From positions 1-45,581 of the forward strand of contig JAGAYI010000025.1 of assembly GCA_017940545.1 (NCBI GenBank): DNA of 45,581 nt. Direction: 5' to 3'. Within the stretch, counting starts at the first letter, position 1, and each line of letters starts with the position of its first letter. Origin of the DNA: Prevotella sp. (GTDB lineage: Bacteria > Bacteroidota > Bacteroidia > Bacteroidales > Bacteroidaceae). Below, in pieces: positions 16,185-25,255 of the stretch. Made by a program: the position numbers and the translations under genes. The notes beneath the pieces are model-generated. The model worked only from the letters and a program-made list of their open reading frames with translations. It was not told the origin of the DNA and ran no database searches.

Positions 16185-17195
16185 ATGGGTAAAATAAATG
16201 CGATAATCACCGGCATTGGTGGCTATGTGCCTGAGTACGTCCTGAACAATGAGGAACTCTCGCGTATGGTAGATACCAGTGATGAGTGGATTATGACCCG
16301 TATCGGTATCAAGGAACGCCGCATCCTCACCGAAGAGGGCCTTGGCACCAGCTACATGGCCCGTAAGGCCGCCAAGCAGTTGCTGCATAAGACGGGGGCA
16401 GACCCTGATACCATTGATGCGGTCATCGTTGCAACTTCAACGGCTGATTATAAGTTCCCTTCTACAGCAAGTATCGTATTAGGAAAGATAGGGCTGAAGA
16501 ACGCTTTTGCCTTCGACTTCTGGGGAGCCTGCTGTGGATTTCTCTTTGCGCTGGATGTTGCAGCGTCGATGATAGAGTGTGGCCGCTATAAGCGGATTAT
16601 CGTCATTGGTGCCGACAAGATGTCGTCGGTCGTTGACTACAAGGACCGTGCCACCTGCCCGTTGTTCGGCGACGGTGCCGCAGCCGTCATGCTGGAAGGT
16701 ACCGAGGACGAGGGGGTGGGCTGCATGGACTCCTACTTCCGTTGCGACGGCAAGGGACTGCCATTCCTTCACCTGAAGGCCGGCGGTTCTGTGAGTCCGC
16801 CCAGTCATTTCACCGTTGACCATCGTCTGCACTACCTTTATCAGGAAGGTCGCACCGTGTTCCGCTATGCAGTCACCAACATGAGTGACGACTGCGCGTT
16901 GATAGCCGAGCGTAACGGTCTGAACAAGGAGAACATCAAATGGGTGGTACCCCATCAGGCCAACATGCGTATTATTGAGGCTGTGGCAAAGCGTCTGGAC
17001 TTGTCGATGGACCAGGTCATGGTGAACATTGAACACTATGGTAACACCAGTGCTGCCACCATACCCCTGGCTCTTTGGGATCATGAACACCTGCTGAAGA
17101 AAGGTGACAACATGCTGTTTACGGCATTTGGCGCAGGTTTCGTTCACGGAGCCAGCTATTACAAATGGGCGTATGATGGCTCTGCGGTTAAATGA
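16185..17195 (+). CDS. fabH: Beta-ketoacyl-ACP synthase III
   Basis: 336 residues. The Cys-His-Asn triad is visible: Cys116 in GACCGF, His257 in VVPHQANMRI and Asn287 in HYGNTSAA. The N-terminus (ITGIGGYVPEYVLNNEEL, DTSDEWIMTRIGIKERR) is classical KAS III. The enzyme condenses acetyl-CoA (or a branched starter) with malonyl-ACP to start fatty acid synthesis in the cytoplasm. Bacteroidales make branched iso/anteiso fatty acids, so branched starters are plausible. It is part of the yceD-rpmF-fabH-era run. The 24-nt spacer to era is made of AATGAG/AAATGAG direct repeats. Confidence 0.97.
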   Translation: MGKINAIITGIGGYVPEYVLNNEELSRMVDTSDEWIMTRIGIKERRILTEEGLGTSYMARKAAKQLLHKTGADPDTIDAVIVATSTADYKFPSTASIVLGKIGLKNAFAFDFWGACCGFLFALDVAASMIECGRYKRIIVIGADKMSSVVDYKDRATCPLFGDGAAAVMLEGTEDEGVGCMDSYFRCDGKGLPFLHLKAGGSVSPPSHFTVDHRLHYLYQEGRTVFRYAVTNMSDDCALIAERNGLNKENIKWVVPHQANMRIIEAVAKRLDLSMDQVMVNIEHYGNTSAATIPLALWDHEHLLKKGDNMLFTAFGAGFVHGASYYKWAYDGSAVK

Positions 17196-17219
17196 GAAAT
17201 GAGTAATAAGAAATGAGAA

Positions 17220-18179
17220 ATGACTCATAAAGCCGGATTTGTAAACATAGTTGGAAACCCCAACGTAGGAAAAAGTACGCTCATGAACCAGTTGGTTGGT
17301 GAGCGTATTTCAATTGCGACGTTTAAGGCCCAGACGACGCGTCACCGTATTATGGGCATCGTGAACACCCCCGAGATGCAGATTGTGTTCTCGGACACCC
17401 CAGGCGTGCTGAAACCCAACTACAAGCTGCAGGAGTCGATGCTGGCTTTCTCGGAGTCGGCGCTGCAGGATGCCGACGTGTTGCTCTACGTGACTGACGT
17501 GGTGGAGAATCCCGAGAAAAACATGGACTTCTTAGAGAAAGTGCAGCAGATGGAGATTCCTGTCATCCTGCTGATAAATAAGATAGACATGGTCCCCCAG
17601 TTGTCACCCGATGGGGATACAAAAGTCCGCCAGCAAGGTAAAGAGGCCCCATCGAGGGCAATAGGGGAGGCTGATAATAGGCTTTCCGGCATCGTAGAGA
17701 AGTGGCACGCGCTGCTGCCCAAGGCGGAGATTCTACCCATATCAGCAAAGAATAAGTTTGGCACCGACATGCTGCTGAAGCGCATTCAGGAACTGCTGCC
17801 AGAGAGTCCAGCCTATTTTGAGAAAGACCAGTTGACGGATAAACCGGCACGTTTCTTTGTCTCGGAGATTATCAGGGAAAAAATTTTGCTCTACTACGAC
17901 AAGGAGATACCATACGCAGTAGAGGTGCGCGTAGAGCGCTTCAAGGAGACAGAGAAAAACATCCACATCAATGCCGTCATTTATGTGGAGCGTGACAGTC
18001 AGAAAGGCATCATCATCGGTCATCAGGGTGTGGCGCTGAAGAAGGTGAGCACCGAGGCCCGCAAGGCATTGGAGAAGTTTTTTGACAAGAGCGTATATTT
18101 AGAGACCTTCGTCAAGGTGGATAAGGACTGGCGCTCCAGTCAGAAGGAATTAGACTCGTTTGGCTATAATCCTGAATAA
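17220..18179 (+). CDS. era: GTPase Era with an in-frame insertion
   Basis: 319 residues; Bacteroidales homologues are usually near 293. G1 is GNPNVGKST, G3 DTPG and G4 NKID; the C-terminal KH domain has GIIIGHQGVALKKV. Era binds the 3' end of 16S rRNA and helps 30S maturation at the membrane. Between the G4 region (NKIDMVPQL) and the conserved GIVEKWHALLPKAEI there are about 28 unusual residues (129-156), starting SPDGDTKVRQQGKEAPSR and including AIGEADNR. The reading frame is intact and all catalytic motifs remain, so the protein should work with an extra surface loop. The insert is described separately. Confidence 0.97.
   Translation: MTHKAGFVNIVGNPNVGKSTLMNQLVGERISIATFKAQTTRHRIMGIVNTPEMQIVFSDTPGVLKPNYKLQESMLAFSESALQDADVLLYVTDVVENPEKNMDFLEKVQQMEIPVILLINKIDMVPQLSPDGDTKVRQQGKEAPSRAIGEADNRLSGIVEKWHALLPKAEILPISAKNKFGTDMLLKRIQELLPESPAYFEKDQLTDKPARFFVSEIIREKILLYYDKEIPYAVEVRVERFKETEKNIHINAVIYVERDSQKGIIIGHQGVALKKVSTEARKALEKFFDKSVYLETFVKVDKDWRSSQKELDSFGYNPE
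17604..17687 (+). other. In-frame inserted segment within era, with inverted repeat
   Basis: About 84 nt after the G4 motif have no counterpart in usual Era proteins. They contain CGATGGGG (17609-17616) facing CCCCATCG (17647-17654) across 30 nt, and a further CCCC...GGGG pairing ending in GGGGAGG near 17670. It does not carry the CCTGTAT head of the mini-elements near purB and asnS, so it is a different sequence family or a remnant. Confidence 0.6.
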
Positions 18180-18183
18180 TGCA

Positions 18184-19047
18184 ATGATGACAAGAAGAAT
18201 TGTTCTTTTTCTGTTCCTGTTGGCAGGACTCCGGCAAATGGGCTTTGCCGGCGTTCATGATGACTGGCAACCAGTGAGCAACGAGCAGGCCGTGGCCTTC
18301 GTAGAAAAGTTCTATGCCCGTATGTCAATGGAGAACGGCAGGTGGGACGACGCGGTGTTGGAGCAGTTTCTTGCTCCCGCCGTACTCAAGACGCTTGCCG
18401 ATTCTGCTGCAGCCTCCGGAGAGCAGAAATATGCCTCGTGGCTCTTGTCGGCTACCGACGACAGTGAGATGATCAAACCGTCGGTACGTTCAAAGGACCC
18501 GGTCATGACAGCTGATGGCCGTGTGGCGAAGGAACAGTCTGTGTTTTATTGGGGTGACACTTGGCTTCGTGCCACACAAACGCTCTACTTCACTGTCAAG
18601 AGCAAGGGTGGGCGTTTATTTATTACCAGGGTTGACGGCATGGGAGGAGAGGCTGCGGCCAGCGTATGGCAACAACTGGAATCCCGTAACGAAGGCCGTG
18701 AAATGCAGGATGAGATGCCTGGTGACAACCCGCTTCAGCAATTTGGTGGCAACATTGGTCCCTATGCCATTACGCTTTTCTGGAATCCGGCAGATTTCGG
18801 GGTCGGCGATACGGTGGGCAACTATTATTATAATGACCGTCCAAATTCCGTGTTTACGCTGGAGCTGGTGGTGAATGAAGCAGTCAACGACAAGGGCTCC
18901 ATGCACGTTGTCCTGAAGGAATTTACTGCCAACGGAAACCATACCGGCACGTTCGACGGTCAGTATGAGTGTCGCGGAGGAGCCTTTGAAGGAACCTTTA
19001 CCACGACAAAAGGCAAAAAGTATCATTTTGAACTGATGGAGAAATAA
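18184..19047 (+). CDS. Secreted two-domain protein of unknown function
   Basis: 287 residues from the ATG at 18184 (an upstream TTG overlapping era is unlikely). The signal peptide is [23 protein letters not shown]. Residues ~20-140 have an NTF2/SnoaL-like look ([34 protein letters not shown]). Residues ~170-285 form a second domain ([29 protein letters not shown], then [22 protein letters not shown]) that looks like a small beta barrel or a glycan/lipid-binding fold. I do not recognise a named family. It lies between era and der with 4-nt gaps on either side, so it is expressed with these ribosome-assembly GTPases, but nothing shows a functional link. Confidence 0.8.
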   Translation: MMTRRIVLFLFLLAGLRQMGFAGVHDDWQPVSNEQAVAFVEKFYARMSMENGRWDDAVLEQFLAPAVLKTLADSAAASGEQKYASWLLSATDDSEMIKPSVRSKDPVMTADGRVAKEQSVFYWGDTWLRATQTLYFTVKSKGGRLFITRVDGMGGEAAASVWQQLESRNEGREMQDEMPGDNPLQQFGGNIGPYAITLFWNPADFGVGDTVGNYYYNDRPNSVFTLELVVNEAVNDKGSMHVVLKEFTANGNHTGTFDGQYECRGGAFEGTFTTTKGKKYHFELMEK

Positions 19048-19051
19048 AGTT

Positions 19052-20365
19052 ATGGCAAATTTAGTAGCGATAGTAGGGCGCCCGAACGTGGGCAAATCGA
19101 CCTTGTTTAACCGCTTGACCAATTCGCGTCAAGCCATAGTGAGCGATGAGGCCGGCACGACGCGTGACCGTCAGTACGGCAAGTGTGAGTGGAACGGCCG
19201 TGAGTTCTCGGTAGTCGATACCGGCGGTTGGGTGGTCAACTCTGACGATATCTTCGAAGAGGAGATTCGCAAGCAGGTTATCGTTGCTACTGAAGAGGCT
19301 GACCTCGTTTTGTTCTTGGTTGACATCAAGAACGGCGTAACCGATTTAGACGTTGACGTGGCACAGATTCTGCGCCGTTCGAAACTGCCGGTGGTGCTGG
19401 TGGCTAATAAAGCTGACGACGGCAAGGACCTGTACGGGCAGTACGAGTTCTACAAATTAGGACTGGGCGACCCGTTCTGCGTCAGTGCCGCCACGGGTAG
19501 CGGCACGGGCGACCTGCTGGATTATGTGCTGGAGAAGTTGCCTACTGTAGAGATTGACGACGTAGAGGACGGCACGCCGCGCTTTGCCGTGGTCGGCCGC
19601 CCGAATGCAGGTAAGTCCAGTATCATCAACGCTTTCATCGGCGAGGACCGTAACATCGTGACGGAGATTGCCGGCACGACGCGTGACAGCATCTACACGA
19701 AATATGACAAATTCGGCTTTGACTTCTATCTGGTTGATACTGCCGGCATCCGTCGTAAGAACAAAGTGACCGAAGACCTGGAGTTCTATAGCGTGATGCG
19801 TTCTATTCGCGCCATAGAAAACTCCGATGTCTGCATCCTGATGTTAGATGCCACCAGAGGCATAGAGGCACAGGACATGAACATTTTCCAGTTGATTCAG
19901 AAGAACAACAAGTCACTGGTGGTGGTCGTAAACAAGTGGGACTTGGTAACAGACAAGTCGCAAGAGGTCATCAAGACCTTCGAGGCTGCTATTCGCGAAC
20001 GCATGGCACCGTTTGTCGATTTCCCCATTATTTTCGCATCCGCATTGACCAAACAGCGTATCTTCAAGGTGCTGGAAACGGCCAAGCAGGTTTATCTGAA
20101 CAGGAAAATCAAGATAGGAACATCGAAGCTGAATGAGGTCATGCTGCCTATCATCGAAATGACCCCTCCGCCCTCCATCAAAGGCAAGTATATCAAAATC
20201 AAGTATATCAGCCAGGTGCCCGACACGCAGATTCCTACCTTCGTGTTCTATGCCAACCTGCCGCAATACGTGAAGGAGCCTTACAAGCGTTTCCTGGAGA
20301 ACAAACTGCGTGAGAACTGGGAACTGACGGGAACCCCCATCAACGTATTTATCAGACAGAAATAG
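19052..20365 (+). CDS. der: Ribosome-assembly GTPase Der (EngA)
   Basis: 437 residues with two tandem G domains. Domain 1 has [13 protein letters not shown] and NKAD; domain 2 has [13 protein letters not shown] and NKWD. A C-terminal KH-like domain follows ([27 protein letters not shown]). Der acts in 50S subunit assembly in the cytoplasm. Length and motifs are normal; no insertion is seen, unlike era. Confidence 0.98.
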   Translation: MANLVAIVGRPNVGKSTLFNRLTNSRQAIVSDEAGTTRDRQYGKCEWNGREFSVVDTGGWVVNSDDIFEEEIRKQVIVATEEADLVLFLVDIKNGVTDLDVDVAQILRRSKLPVVLVANKADDGKDLYGQYEFYKLGLGDPFCVSAATGSGTGDLLDYVLEKLPTVEIDDVEDGTPRFAVVGRPNAGKSSIINAFIGEDRNIVTEIAGTTRDSIYTKYDKFGFDFYLVDTAGIRRKNKVTEDLEFYSVMRSIRAIENSDVCILMLDATRGIEAQDMNIFQLIQKNNKSLVVVVNKWDLVTDKSQEVIKTFEAAIRERMAPFVDFPIIFASALTKQRIFKVLETAKQVYLNRKIKIGTSKLNEVMLPIIEMTPPPSIKGKYIKIKYISQVPDTQIPTFVFYANLPQYVKEPYKRFLENKLRENWELTGTPINVFIRQK

Positions 20366-20377
20366 CAGAGGAAAAGA

Positions 20378-20824
20378 ATGATGAGCGGAAAATGGTCTGT
20401 CGTTGCTGTTTGTAGCTTGGGAAGGGCATTCGCTTACTCATGCGCAGCATCCTTCGTGCTTCTTTCTACACTCTTTATTTCCTGCCATAACGAACCGACC
20501 CCCGAGGAGTTAGCTTCGCTGGCAGCAAAAGGCTACTATGAGCATTTGGCAAAAGGGGAATATGATGCCTACTTAGAGGGTGTGAACGGGGTGGCAGCGG
20601 CTCCGGCAGACTATCGGGAACAGTTGCTACAAGGCACGAAGCTGTATGTGGAGCGCGTGAACCGGCAGTTCCAAGGCATTCATTCGGTGGAGGTGTCGTC
20701 GGCGCGGGTTGACAGCACCTTGCATTGTGTGAACGTGTTTCTGACGATTTGTTTCAAAGACAGCACGCGTGAGGAGGTTTGTGTCCCCATGGTAGAGAAG
20801 AACGGGGTGTTCCTGATGCGATAA
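20378..20824 (+). CDS. Small lipoprotein, possibly DUF4878/NTF2-like
   Basis: 148 residues. The long N-terminus ends in VLLSTLFISC-H, a lipobox-like site near residue 36. The mature domain (EELASLAAKGYYEHLAKGEYDAYLEG, VERVNRQFQGIHSVEV, NVFLTICFKDSTREEVCVPMVEKNGVFLMR) follows the pattern of NTF2-like/DUF4878 Bacteroidetes lipoproteins: a helix, then curved strands ending in a short 'VPMV..NG...' motif. The N-terminal ~20 residues before the hydrophobic stretch are unusually long, and the start could be later. It is the last gene of the yceD-der run, converging with mlaF. Confidence 0.7.
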   Translation: MMSGKWSVVAVCSLGRAFAYSCAASFVLLSTLFISCHNEPTPEELASLAAKGYYEHLAKGEYDAYLEGVNGVAAAPADYREQLLQGTKLYVERVNRQFQGIHSVEVSSARVDSTLHCVNVFLTICFKDSTREEVCVPMVEKNGVFLMR

Positions 20825-20843
20825 CAATAACCCTGATGTGATT

Positions 20844-21617
20844 TTATTCATGCTTCTCGTGTTCCAGCACGATGCTACGCATGTTTTTCAGCAAGTCACT
20901 GGCGAAGATGAAGTCGGTGAGCAGCTGGTTGGTGGAATGCATGATCTGGCTGCTGACACCTTGCCACTCCTTGCGTCCTTCATGAATGAAGATAATGTTT
21001 TCGCCAATGCCCATGACGGAGTTCATGTCGTGGGTGTTGATGATGGTGGTAATGTTATATTCCTGGGTGATGGAGTGTAGCAGTTCATCAATGACCAGGC
21101 TGGTCTTTGGGTCAAGTCCGGAGTTTGGCTCATCACAGAAGAGGTATTTCGGGTTCATGGCAATGGCACGGGCAATGGCTACACGTTTCTGCATGCCGCC
21201 GCTGATTTCGCCGGGATATTTGTCTTCTGCTCCCAGAAGGTTCACGCGGTCCAAACATTCCTTTGCACGTTTGATGCGGCTGCGGAGCGTCATAGGCGCA
21301 AACATGTCGAGCGGGAACATCACATTCTCCAGTACCGTCATGGAGTCAAAGAGTGCCGCACTCTGAAAAATCATGCCCATTTCGCGGCGCATCAGCACCT
21401 TTTCGTGCTTGCTCATGGCCACGAAGTCGCGACCGTCGTAGAGCACCTGTCCGCTGGTTGGCGTGAGCAGTCCAACCAGGTTTTTCATGAGTACGGTCTT
21501 ACCGCTACCGCTTCGCCCGATGATGAGGTTCGTCTTGCCGTTCTCAAAGGTCGTGCTGATGTCTTTCAGCACCTTGATGTCCTCAAAGTCTTTATATAGG
21601 TTCTTAACTTCAATCAT
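20844..21617 (-). CDS. mlaF: ABC transporter ATPase, MlaF type
   Basis: 257 residues. Walker A is GRSGSGKT, the signature ISGGMQKRVAIARA, Walker B YLFCDEPNSGLDP and the switch His is in INTHDMNSVMGIG. The C-terminal tail (HSTNQLLTDFIFASDLLKNM) is typical of MlaF. With MlaE it forms the inner-membrane core of the lipid (phospholipid) transport system that keeps outer-membrane asymmetry. The start overlaps the end of mlaE by 4 nt (ATGA). No MCE-domain gene (MlaD) follows within this cluster. Confidence 0.92.
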   Translation of the reverse strand: MIEVKNLYKDFEDIKVLKDISTTFENGKTNLIIGRSGSGKTVLMKNLVGLLTPTSGQVLYDGRDFVAMSKHEKVLMRREMGMIFQSAALFDSMTVLENVMFPLDMFAPMTLRSRIKRAKECLDRVNLLGAEDKYPGEISGGMQKRVAIARAIAMNPKYLFCDEPNSGLDPKTSLVIDELLHSITQEYNITTIINTHDMNSVMGIGENIIFIHEGRKEWQGVSSQIMHSTNQLLTDFIFASDLLKNMRSIVLEHEKHE

Positions 21618-22360
21618 GACAGCAACTGTGTTAGGAAAACGTCAGAGAAAAGAATGAGCACGCTTGACGTGACGACGGCATCTGTTGATGCCTTGCCGAC
21701 ATTCACGGAGCCGCCCTCGACAGTATAGCCGAAATAACTGGGTACACTCGAAATGATAAAGGCAAAGAAGATGCTCTTGATGATGCTCATCCATACAAAC
21801 CACGACCTGAAAGCATGTTGGAAGCCTAATGTCAGGTCGTCAGGGGGCAGCAGGTGACCTAAATAGGCTGTGGCATAGGCACCTAAGATGCCTGTTGCTG
21901 ACGAGAAAATGACGAGGAAGGGCATAATGGTCATCATGCCCATGACCTTGGGCAGTATCAGGTAGTTGGCTGAGTTAATGCCCATGATGTCGAGGGCGTC
22001 AATCTGCTGTGTAACGCGCATGGTACCTAACTCCGAGGCAATGTTAGAGCCAACTTTGCCGGCCAGTATCAGGCACATGATGCTCGACGAGAATTCCAAC
22101 AGCATGATTTCGCGCGTGGTATAGCCGGTCACCCAGCGGGGCATCCAGGGGCTTTGAATGTTCAGCTTCATTTGGATGCAGATTACTGCACCGATGAAGA
22201 ACGAAATGAGCAGTACGATGCCAATGGAGTTGACACCTAACTGCGCCATCTCTTTGATGTATTCCTTGGCGAACATCCTCAGTCGTTCAGGGCGCGTAAA
22301 GGTACGTCCCATCAGTACCAGATAGTTTCCGAATGCGGTGAGCCATTTCTTGATTATCAT
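21614..22360 (-). CDS. mlaE: ABC transporter permease, MlaE type
   Basis: 248 residues from the ATG at 22360 (MIIKKWLTAFGNYLVLMGRTF). Longer upstream readings are excluded by the -7 box at 22382-22389. Five to six membrane helices and the permease signature EFSSSIMCLILAGKVGSNIASELGTMRVTQQIDAL are visible. It is the membrane subunit of the Mla-type lipid transporter. The gene is translationally coupled to mlaF. Two promoters appear possible (22382-22389 and 22585-22615), the second giving a leader of about 220 nt that contains the 22-bp repeats. Confidence 0.92.
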   Translation of the reverse strand: MIIKKWLTAFGNYLVLMGRTFTRPERLRMFAKEYIKEMAQLGVNSIGIVLLISFFIGAVICIQMKLNIQSPWMPRWVTGYTTREIMLLEFSSSIMCLILAGKVGSNIASELGTMRVTQQIDALDIMGINSANYLILPKVMGMMTIMPFLVIFSSATGILGAYATAYLGHLLPPDDLTLGFQHAFRSWFVWMSIIKSIFFAFIISSVPSYFGYTVEGGSVNVGKASTDAVVTSSVLILFSDVFLTQLLS

Positions 22361-22381
22361 GCCTTGTCTTTTTTTCGGGGG

Positions 22382-22615
22382 CAAAGGTAGTGGAAAAAAT
22401 CGATTTAGAAAAGAGAAAATCCAAAAAATATCCCAAAAGGAGCCAATACGGGCTGTCACCTCTCAGATAGAGCCGCTTAAACGCGAACTCAAACGGCACT
22501 TCCCGGTCGGAAAAGTGGCACTTCTCCAGGAGCTAAACGGCACTTCTTTAACCGACTTGTGGCACCATGACTTTTCTCTACTTGCAAAGGTACGAAAAAA
22601 TCCCGATAAACAAAA
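22382..22615 (-). promoter_or_regulatory. Two minus-strand promoters for mlaEF
   Basis: Proximal: TACCTTTG on the minus strand (22389-22382), 22 nt before the mlaE ATG. Distal: TTTTG (22615-22611), an 18-nt spacer and TACCTTTG (22592-22585). The distal transcript would run through the 22-bp repeat series. Confidence 0.65.
22491..22568. repeat. Short direct repeats at exact 22-bp spacing
   Basis: AAACGGCACTTC at 22491, AAGTGGCACTTC at 22513, AAACGGCACTTC at 22535 and the weaker TTGTGGCACCAT at 22557 are each exactly 22 bp apart, about two helical turns. A weaker related sequence may precede them at 22469. No gene is visible in the 447-bp gap 22361-22807 apart from these repeats and the promoters of mlaE and lptB. 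Confidence 0.7.
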
Positions 22616-22777
22616 GGTTTTAGCGATAAAAGTTGATATTTCCCTACATTTTTTTTACGAGGCTATGTGAGACTTCACAACCCACTGCAACTCATTATTC
22701 ATGCTCTTAAAAAAAGTTAAACTCCGATAAATGTTTTCTTTTTTTCTTATTCAGCTTCAAATACGGCGGAAAATTCG

Positions 22778-22785
22778 TAACTTTG
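22778..22785 (+). promoter_or_regulatory. -7 box of lptB
   Basis: TAACTTTG followed by CACAC, 22 nt before the ATG at 22808. No convincing -33 element is seen. Confidence 0.6.
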
Positions 22786-22807
22786 CACACTCAAAACAAA
22801 ATTAATA

Positions 22808-23662
22808 ATGGACGAGCAGACAGTAAAAGAACAACCTCAGGAAGTGACAGAACATCCACAGTGGAGCGACGACCAAATGGTGCTGCGCGCTGAAGGGCTG
22901 GTGAAGCGGTACGGCAAGCGCACCGTTGTAAACGATGTCTCTATCAATGTGCGCCAAGGAGAAATCGTCGGACTGTTAGGCCCTAACGGTGCGGGAAAGA
23001 CAACGTCGTTCTATATGACGACGGGTCTTATTGTGCCAAATGCCGGACACATCTACCTGAATGACCTCGACGTGACGCAGTATCCTGTATATAAGCGTGC
23101 CCGCGCAGGCATCGGCTATCTGGCCCAGGAGGCTTCGGTGTTCCGTAAGATGTCGGTAGAGGACAACATCCTGAGTGTATTGGAAATGACAGGGAAACCC
23201 CGCGACTACCAGTTAGAGAAACTGGAAAGTCTCATCAAGGAGTTCAGGTTAGGCAAGGTGCGAAAAAACAAGGGCGACCAGCTCTCGGGTGGCGAACGTC
23301 GCCGTACGGAGATTGCCCGCTGTCTGGCCATTGAGCCGAAGTTCATCATGCTCGATGAGCCGTTTGCAGGTGTTGACCCGATTGCTGTCGAGGATATACA
23401 GCAGATAGTCTGGCGACTGAAATACCGCAATATCGGAATTCTGATTACTGACCATAACGTGGAAGATACCTTGTGTATTACCGACCGTGCCTATTTGCTG
23501 TTCGAGGGTCGTATCCTGTTCCACGGCTCCCCGGAGGAACTGGCCTCGAACAAGATTGTCCGCGAGAAATACCTGACCAATTCGTTTGTGTTGCGCCAGA
23601 AAGATTTCCAGAAGCTGGAAGAGGAACGCCAGCAGAAAGAAGCAGAGGAAGAGGATAGTTAA
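22808..23662 (+). CDS. lptB: LPS export ABC transporter ATPase LptB
   Basis: 284 residues, longer than the usual ~240 because of a ~24-residue N-terminal extension and an acidic/Gln-rich C-terminal tail ([16 protein letters not shown]). Walker A is GPNGAGKTT, the signature [16 protein letters not shown], Walker [14 protein letters not shown], and the H-loop [10 protein letters not shown]; the last is characteristic of LptB. It powers lipopolysaccharide extraction from the inner membrane with LptFG (not in this window). The OstA-like gene at 33.4 kb belongs to the same export route. Confidence 0.93.
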   Translation: MDEQTVKEQPQEVTEHPQWSDDQMVLRAEGLVKRYGKRTVVNDVSINVRQGEIVGLLGPNGAGKTTSFYMTTGLIVPNAGHIYLNDLDVTQYPVYKRARAGIGYLAQEASVFRKMSVEDNILSVLEMTGKPRDYQLEKLESLIKEFRLGKVRKNKGDQLSGGERRRTEIARCLAIEPKFIMLDEPFAGVDPIAVEDIQQIVWRLKYRNIGILITDHNVEDTLCITDRAYLLFEGRILFHGSPEELASNKIVREKYLTNSFVLRQKDFQKLEEERQQKEAEEEDS

Positions 23663-23701
23663 TAATTCATAATTCATCATTCGTAATTCATAATTATTAC
23701 G

Positions 23702-23709
23702 TACCTTTG
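23702..23709 (+). promoter_or_regulatory. -7 box of tig
   Basis: TACCTTTG with a leader of about 50 nt to the ATG. It is preceded by AATTCATAATTCAT-type direct repeats (23663-23697), a spacer texture also seen before 15425. Confidence 0.6.
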
Positions 23710-23762
23710 CGGCTCAAAAAAAGAAAAAGTAAATCGTAATTGAAAAATAGTAAACAGTAAAG

Positions 23763-25124
23763 ATGAATATTCAGTTTGAAAATCCTGACAAAGTGAATGG
23801 TCTGATGACGCTGACCATTGAGACGTCTGACTACGAGCAGAAGGTCGAGAAGACCCTGAAAGACTATCGTAAACGTGCCCAGGTTCCCGGCTTCCGTCCC
23901 GGACAGGCACCTATGAGCATGATTAAGCGCCAGTATGGCACATCCGTGAAAGTAGAAGAGGTAAACCGCCTGTTGGGCGAGAAACTCTATGAGTATGTTC
24001 GTGAGAACAAGATTCAGATGCTGGGTGAGCCCCTTCCTAACGAGGAGAGGCAGAAACCGCTGGACTTTGAAGGCGACGGCCCTTTCGAGTTCGTGTTCGA
24101 TATTGCTGTGGCTCCGGAATTTAAGGCTGAGCTGAGCGGCAATGACAAGATTGACTACTACAATATTGAGGTTGATGACAAGCTCATTGACCAGCAGGTG
24201 CAGATGTACCAGTCGCGTGGTGGCCAGTATGAGAAAGCAGAAACCTACCAGAGCCGTGACATGCTGAAGGGTGACCTGCGCGAACTGGACGAACAAGGCA
24301 ATACGAAAGAGGGTGGCATTACCGTTGAGGCTGCTGTGATGATGCCGGAATATATTAAGGTAGAAGACCAGAAGAAACTCTTTGATGGTGCCAAGCTGGG
24401 CGACATTATCACCTTCAACCCCAAGAAAGCTTATCCTGATAACGACAGCGAAGTGGCTGCCCTGCTGAAGCTGAAGAAGGATGAGGTAGCTGACATGACT
24501 GCAGATTTCAGCTATCAGATTACGGAGATTTCACGTTTCGCTCCTGCCGCTGTTGACCAGAAACTGTTTGACCAGGTGTTTGGTGAAGGAACCGTGAAGG
24601 ACGAGAAGGAATTCCGCCAGAAGATAGCCGAGTCGCTGAAACCCCAGCTCCTCGTAGATAGCGACTATAAGTTCCTGCAGGACGTACGTGCCTATATGGA
24701 GAAGAAAGTGGGTAAGCTGGAGTTCCCAGACGCACTGCTGAAGCGCATCATGCTTAACAATAACAAGGATAAGGGTGCAGACTTCGTAGAGAAGAATTAC
24801 GAGCAGAGCATTGTAGAACTGAAGTGGCACCTCATCAAGGAGCAACTCGTGGCCGCCCAGGGAATTAAGGTGGAGGATGCCGACCTGAAGAATATTGCCA
24901 AGGAGGCTGCCCGTGCACAGTTTGCCCAGTATGGCATGAGCAATGTTCCCGATGAGTATCTGGAGAATTACGCAAATGACATGCTGAAGAAGCGCGAAAA
25001 CATCGACGGACTTGTTGACCGCGCTGTTGACGTCAAGCTCACTGATGCCCTGAAAAAAGTTGTAAAGTTGAACGAGAAGAGCATTACTCTTGACGAGTTT
25101 AACAAGATGATGCAGGGAAAATAA
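23763..25124 (+). CDS. tig: Trigger factor (ribosome-associated chaperone)
   Basis: 453 residues. The ribosome-binding N domain holds VPGFRPGQAPMSMIKRQYG, the trigger-factor signature (GFRPG). The middle corresponds to the PPIase-like domain, rather divergent as usual in Bacteroidetes, and the C-terminal ~200 residues are the helical chaperone arms. The protein binds nascent chains at the ribosome exit. It lies upstream of clpP-clpX, the classic tig-clpPX order, but a terminator-like hairpin and a new promoter separate it from clpP. Confidence 0.95.
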   Translation: MNIQFENPDKVNGLMTLTIETSDYEQKVEKTLKDYRKRAQVPGFRPGQAPMSMIKRQYGTSVKVEEVNRLLGEKLYEYVRENKIQMLGEPLPNEERQKPLDFEGDGPFEFVFDIAVAPEFKAELSGNDKIDYYNIEVDDKLIDQQVQMYQSRGGQYEKAETYQSRDMLKGDLRELDEQGNTKEGGITVEAAVMMPEYIKVEDQKKLFDGAKLGDIITFNPKKAYPDNDSEVAALLKLKKDEVADMTADFSYQITEISRFAPAAVDQKLFDQVFGEGTVKDEKEFRQKIAESLKPQLLVDSDYKFLQDVRAYMEKKVGKLEFPDALLKRIMLNNNKDKGADFVEKNYEQSIVELKWHLIKEQLVAAQGIKVEDADLKNIAKEAARAQFAQYGMSNVPDEYLENYANDMLKKRENIDGLVDRAVDVKLTDALKKVVKLNEKSITLDEFNKMMQGK

Positions 25125-25140
25125 GATATTTTACAAAAAA

Positions 25141-25219
25141 ATAACCTCAACTATTGCAGGTTATCGACTTTTTTTATTAATTTTGTTGCTACAAATTTAA
25201 TGAAAGGTCGATAACCTGC
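25141..25219 (+). promoter_or_regulatory. Overlapping alternative hairpins and promoter between tig and clpP
   Basis: Hairpin 1: ATAACCT (25141-25147) pairs with AGGTTAT (25158-25164), then CGAC and seven Ts, a terminator for tig. Hairpin 2: GCAGGTTATCGAC (25156-25168) pairs perfectly over 13 bp with GTCGATAACCTGC (25207-25219), then CCCTTTTT. The two share the AGGTTAT strand, so they exclude each other. A -7 box (TAATTTTG, 25178-25185) lies in the loop of hairpin 2, so the arms also flank the clpP promoter. Confidence 0.75.
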
Positions 25220-25255
25220 CCTTTTTATGCAAAAAACAGAAAGAAAAAAGAGAAT

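Noticed and set aside
18160-18183. Upstream TTG start for the gene after era
   Set aside because: It would put eight non-signal residues before an obvious signal peptide and overlap era; ATG 18184 fits better.
22287-22499. 70-codon frame overlapping the mlaE start on the minus strand
   Set aside because: It runs through the proximal mlaE promoter and the 22-bp repeats and ends inside mlaE in another frame; no domain.
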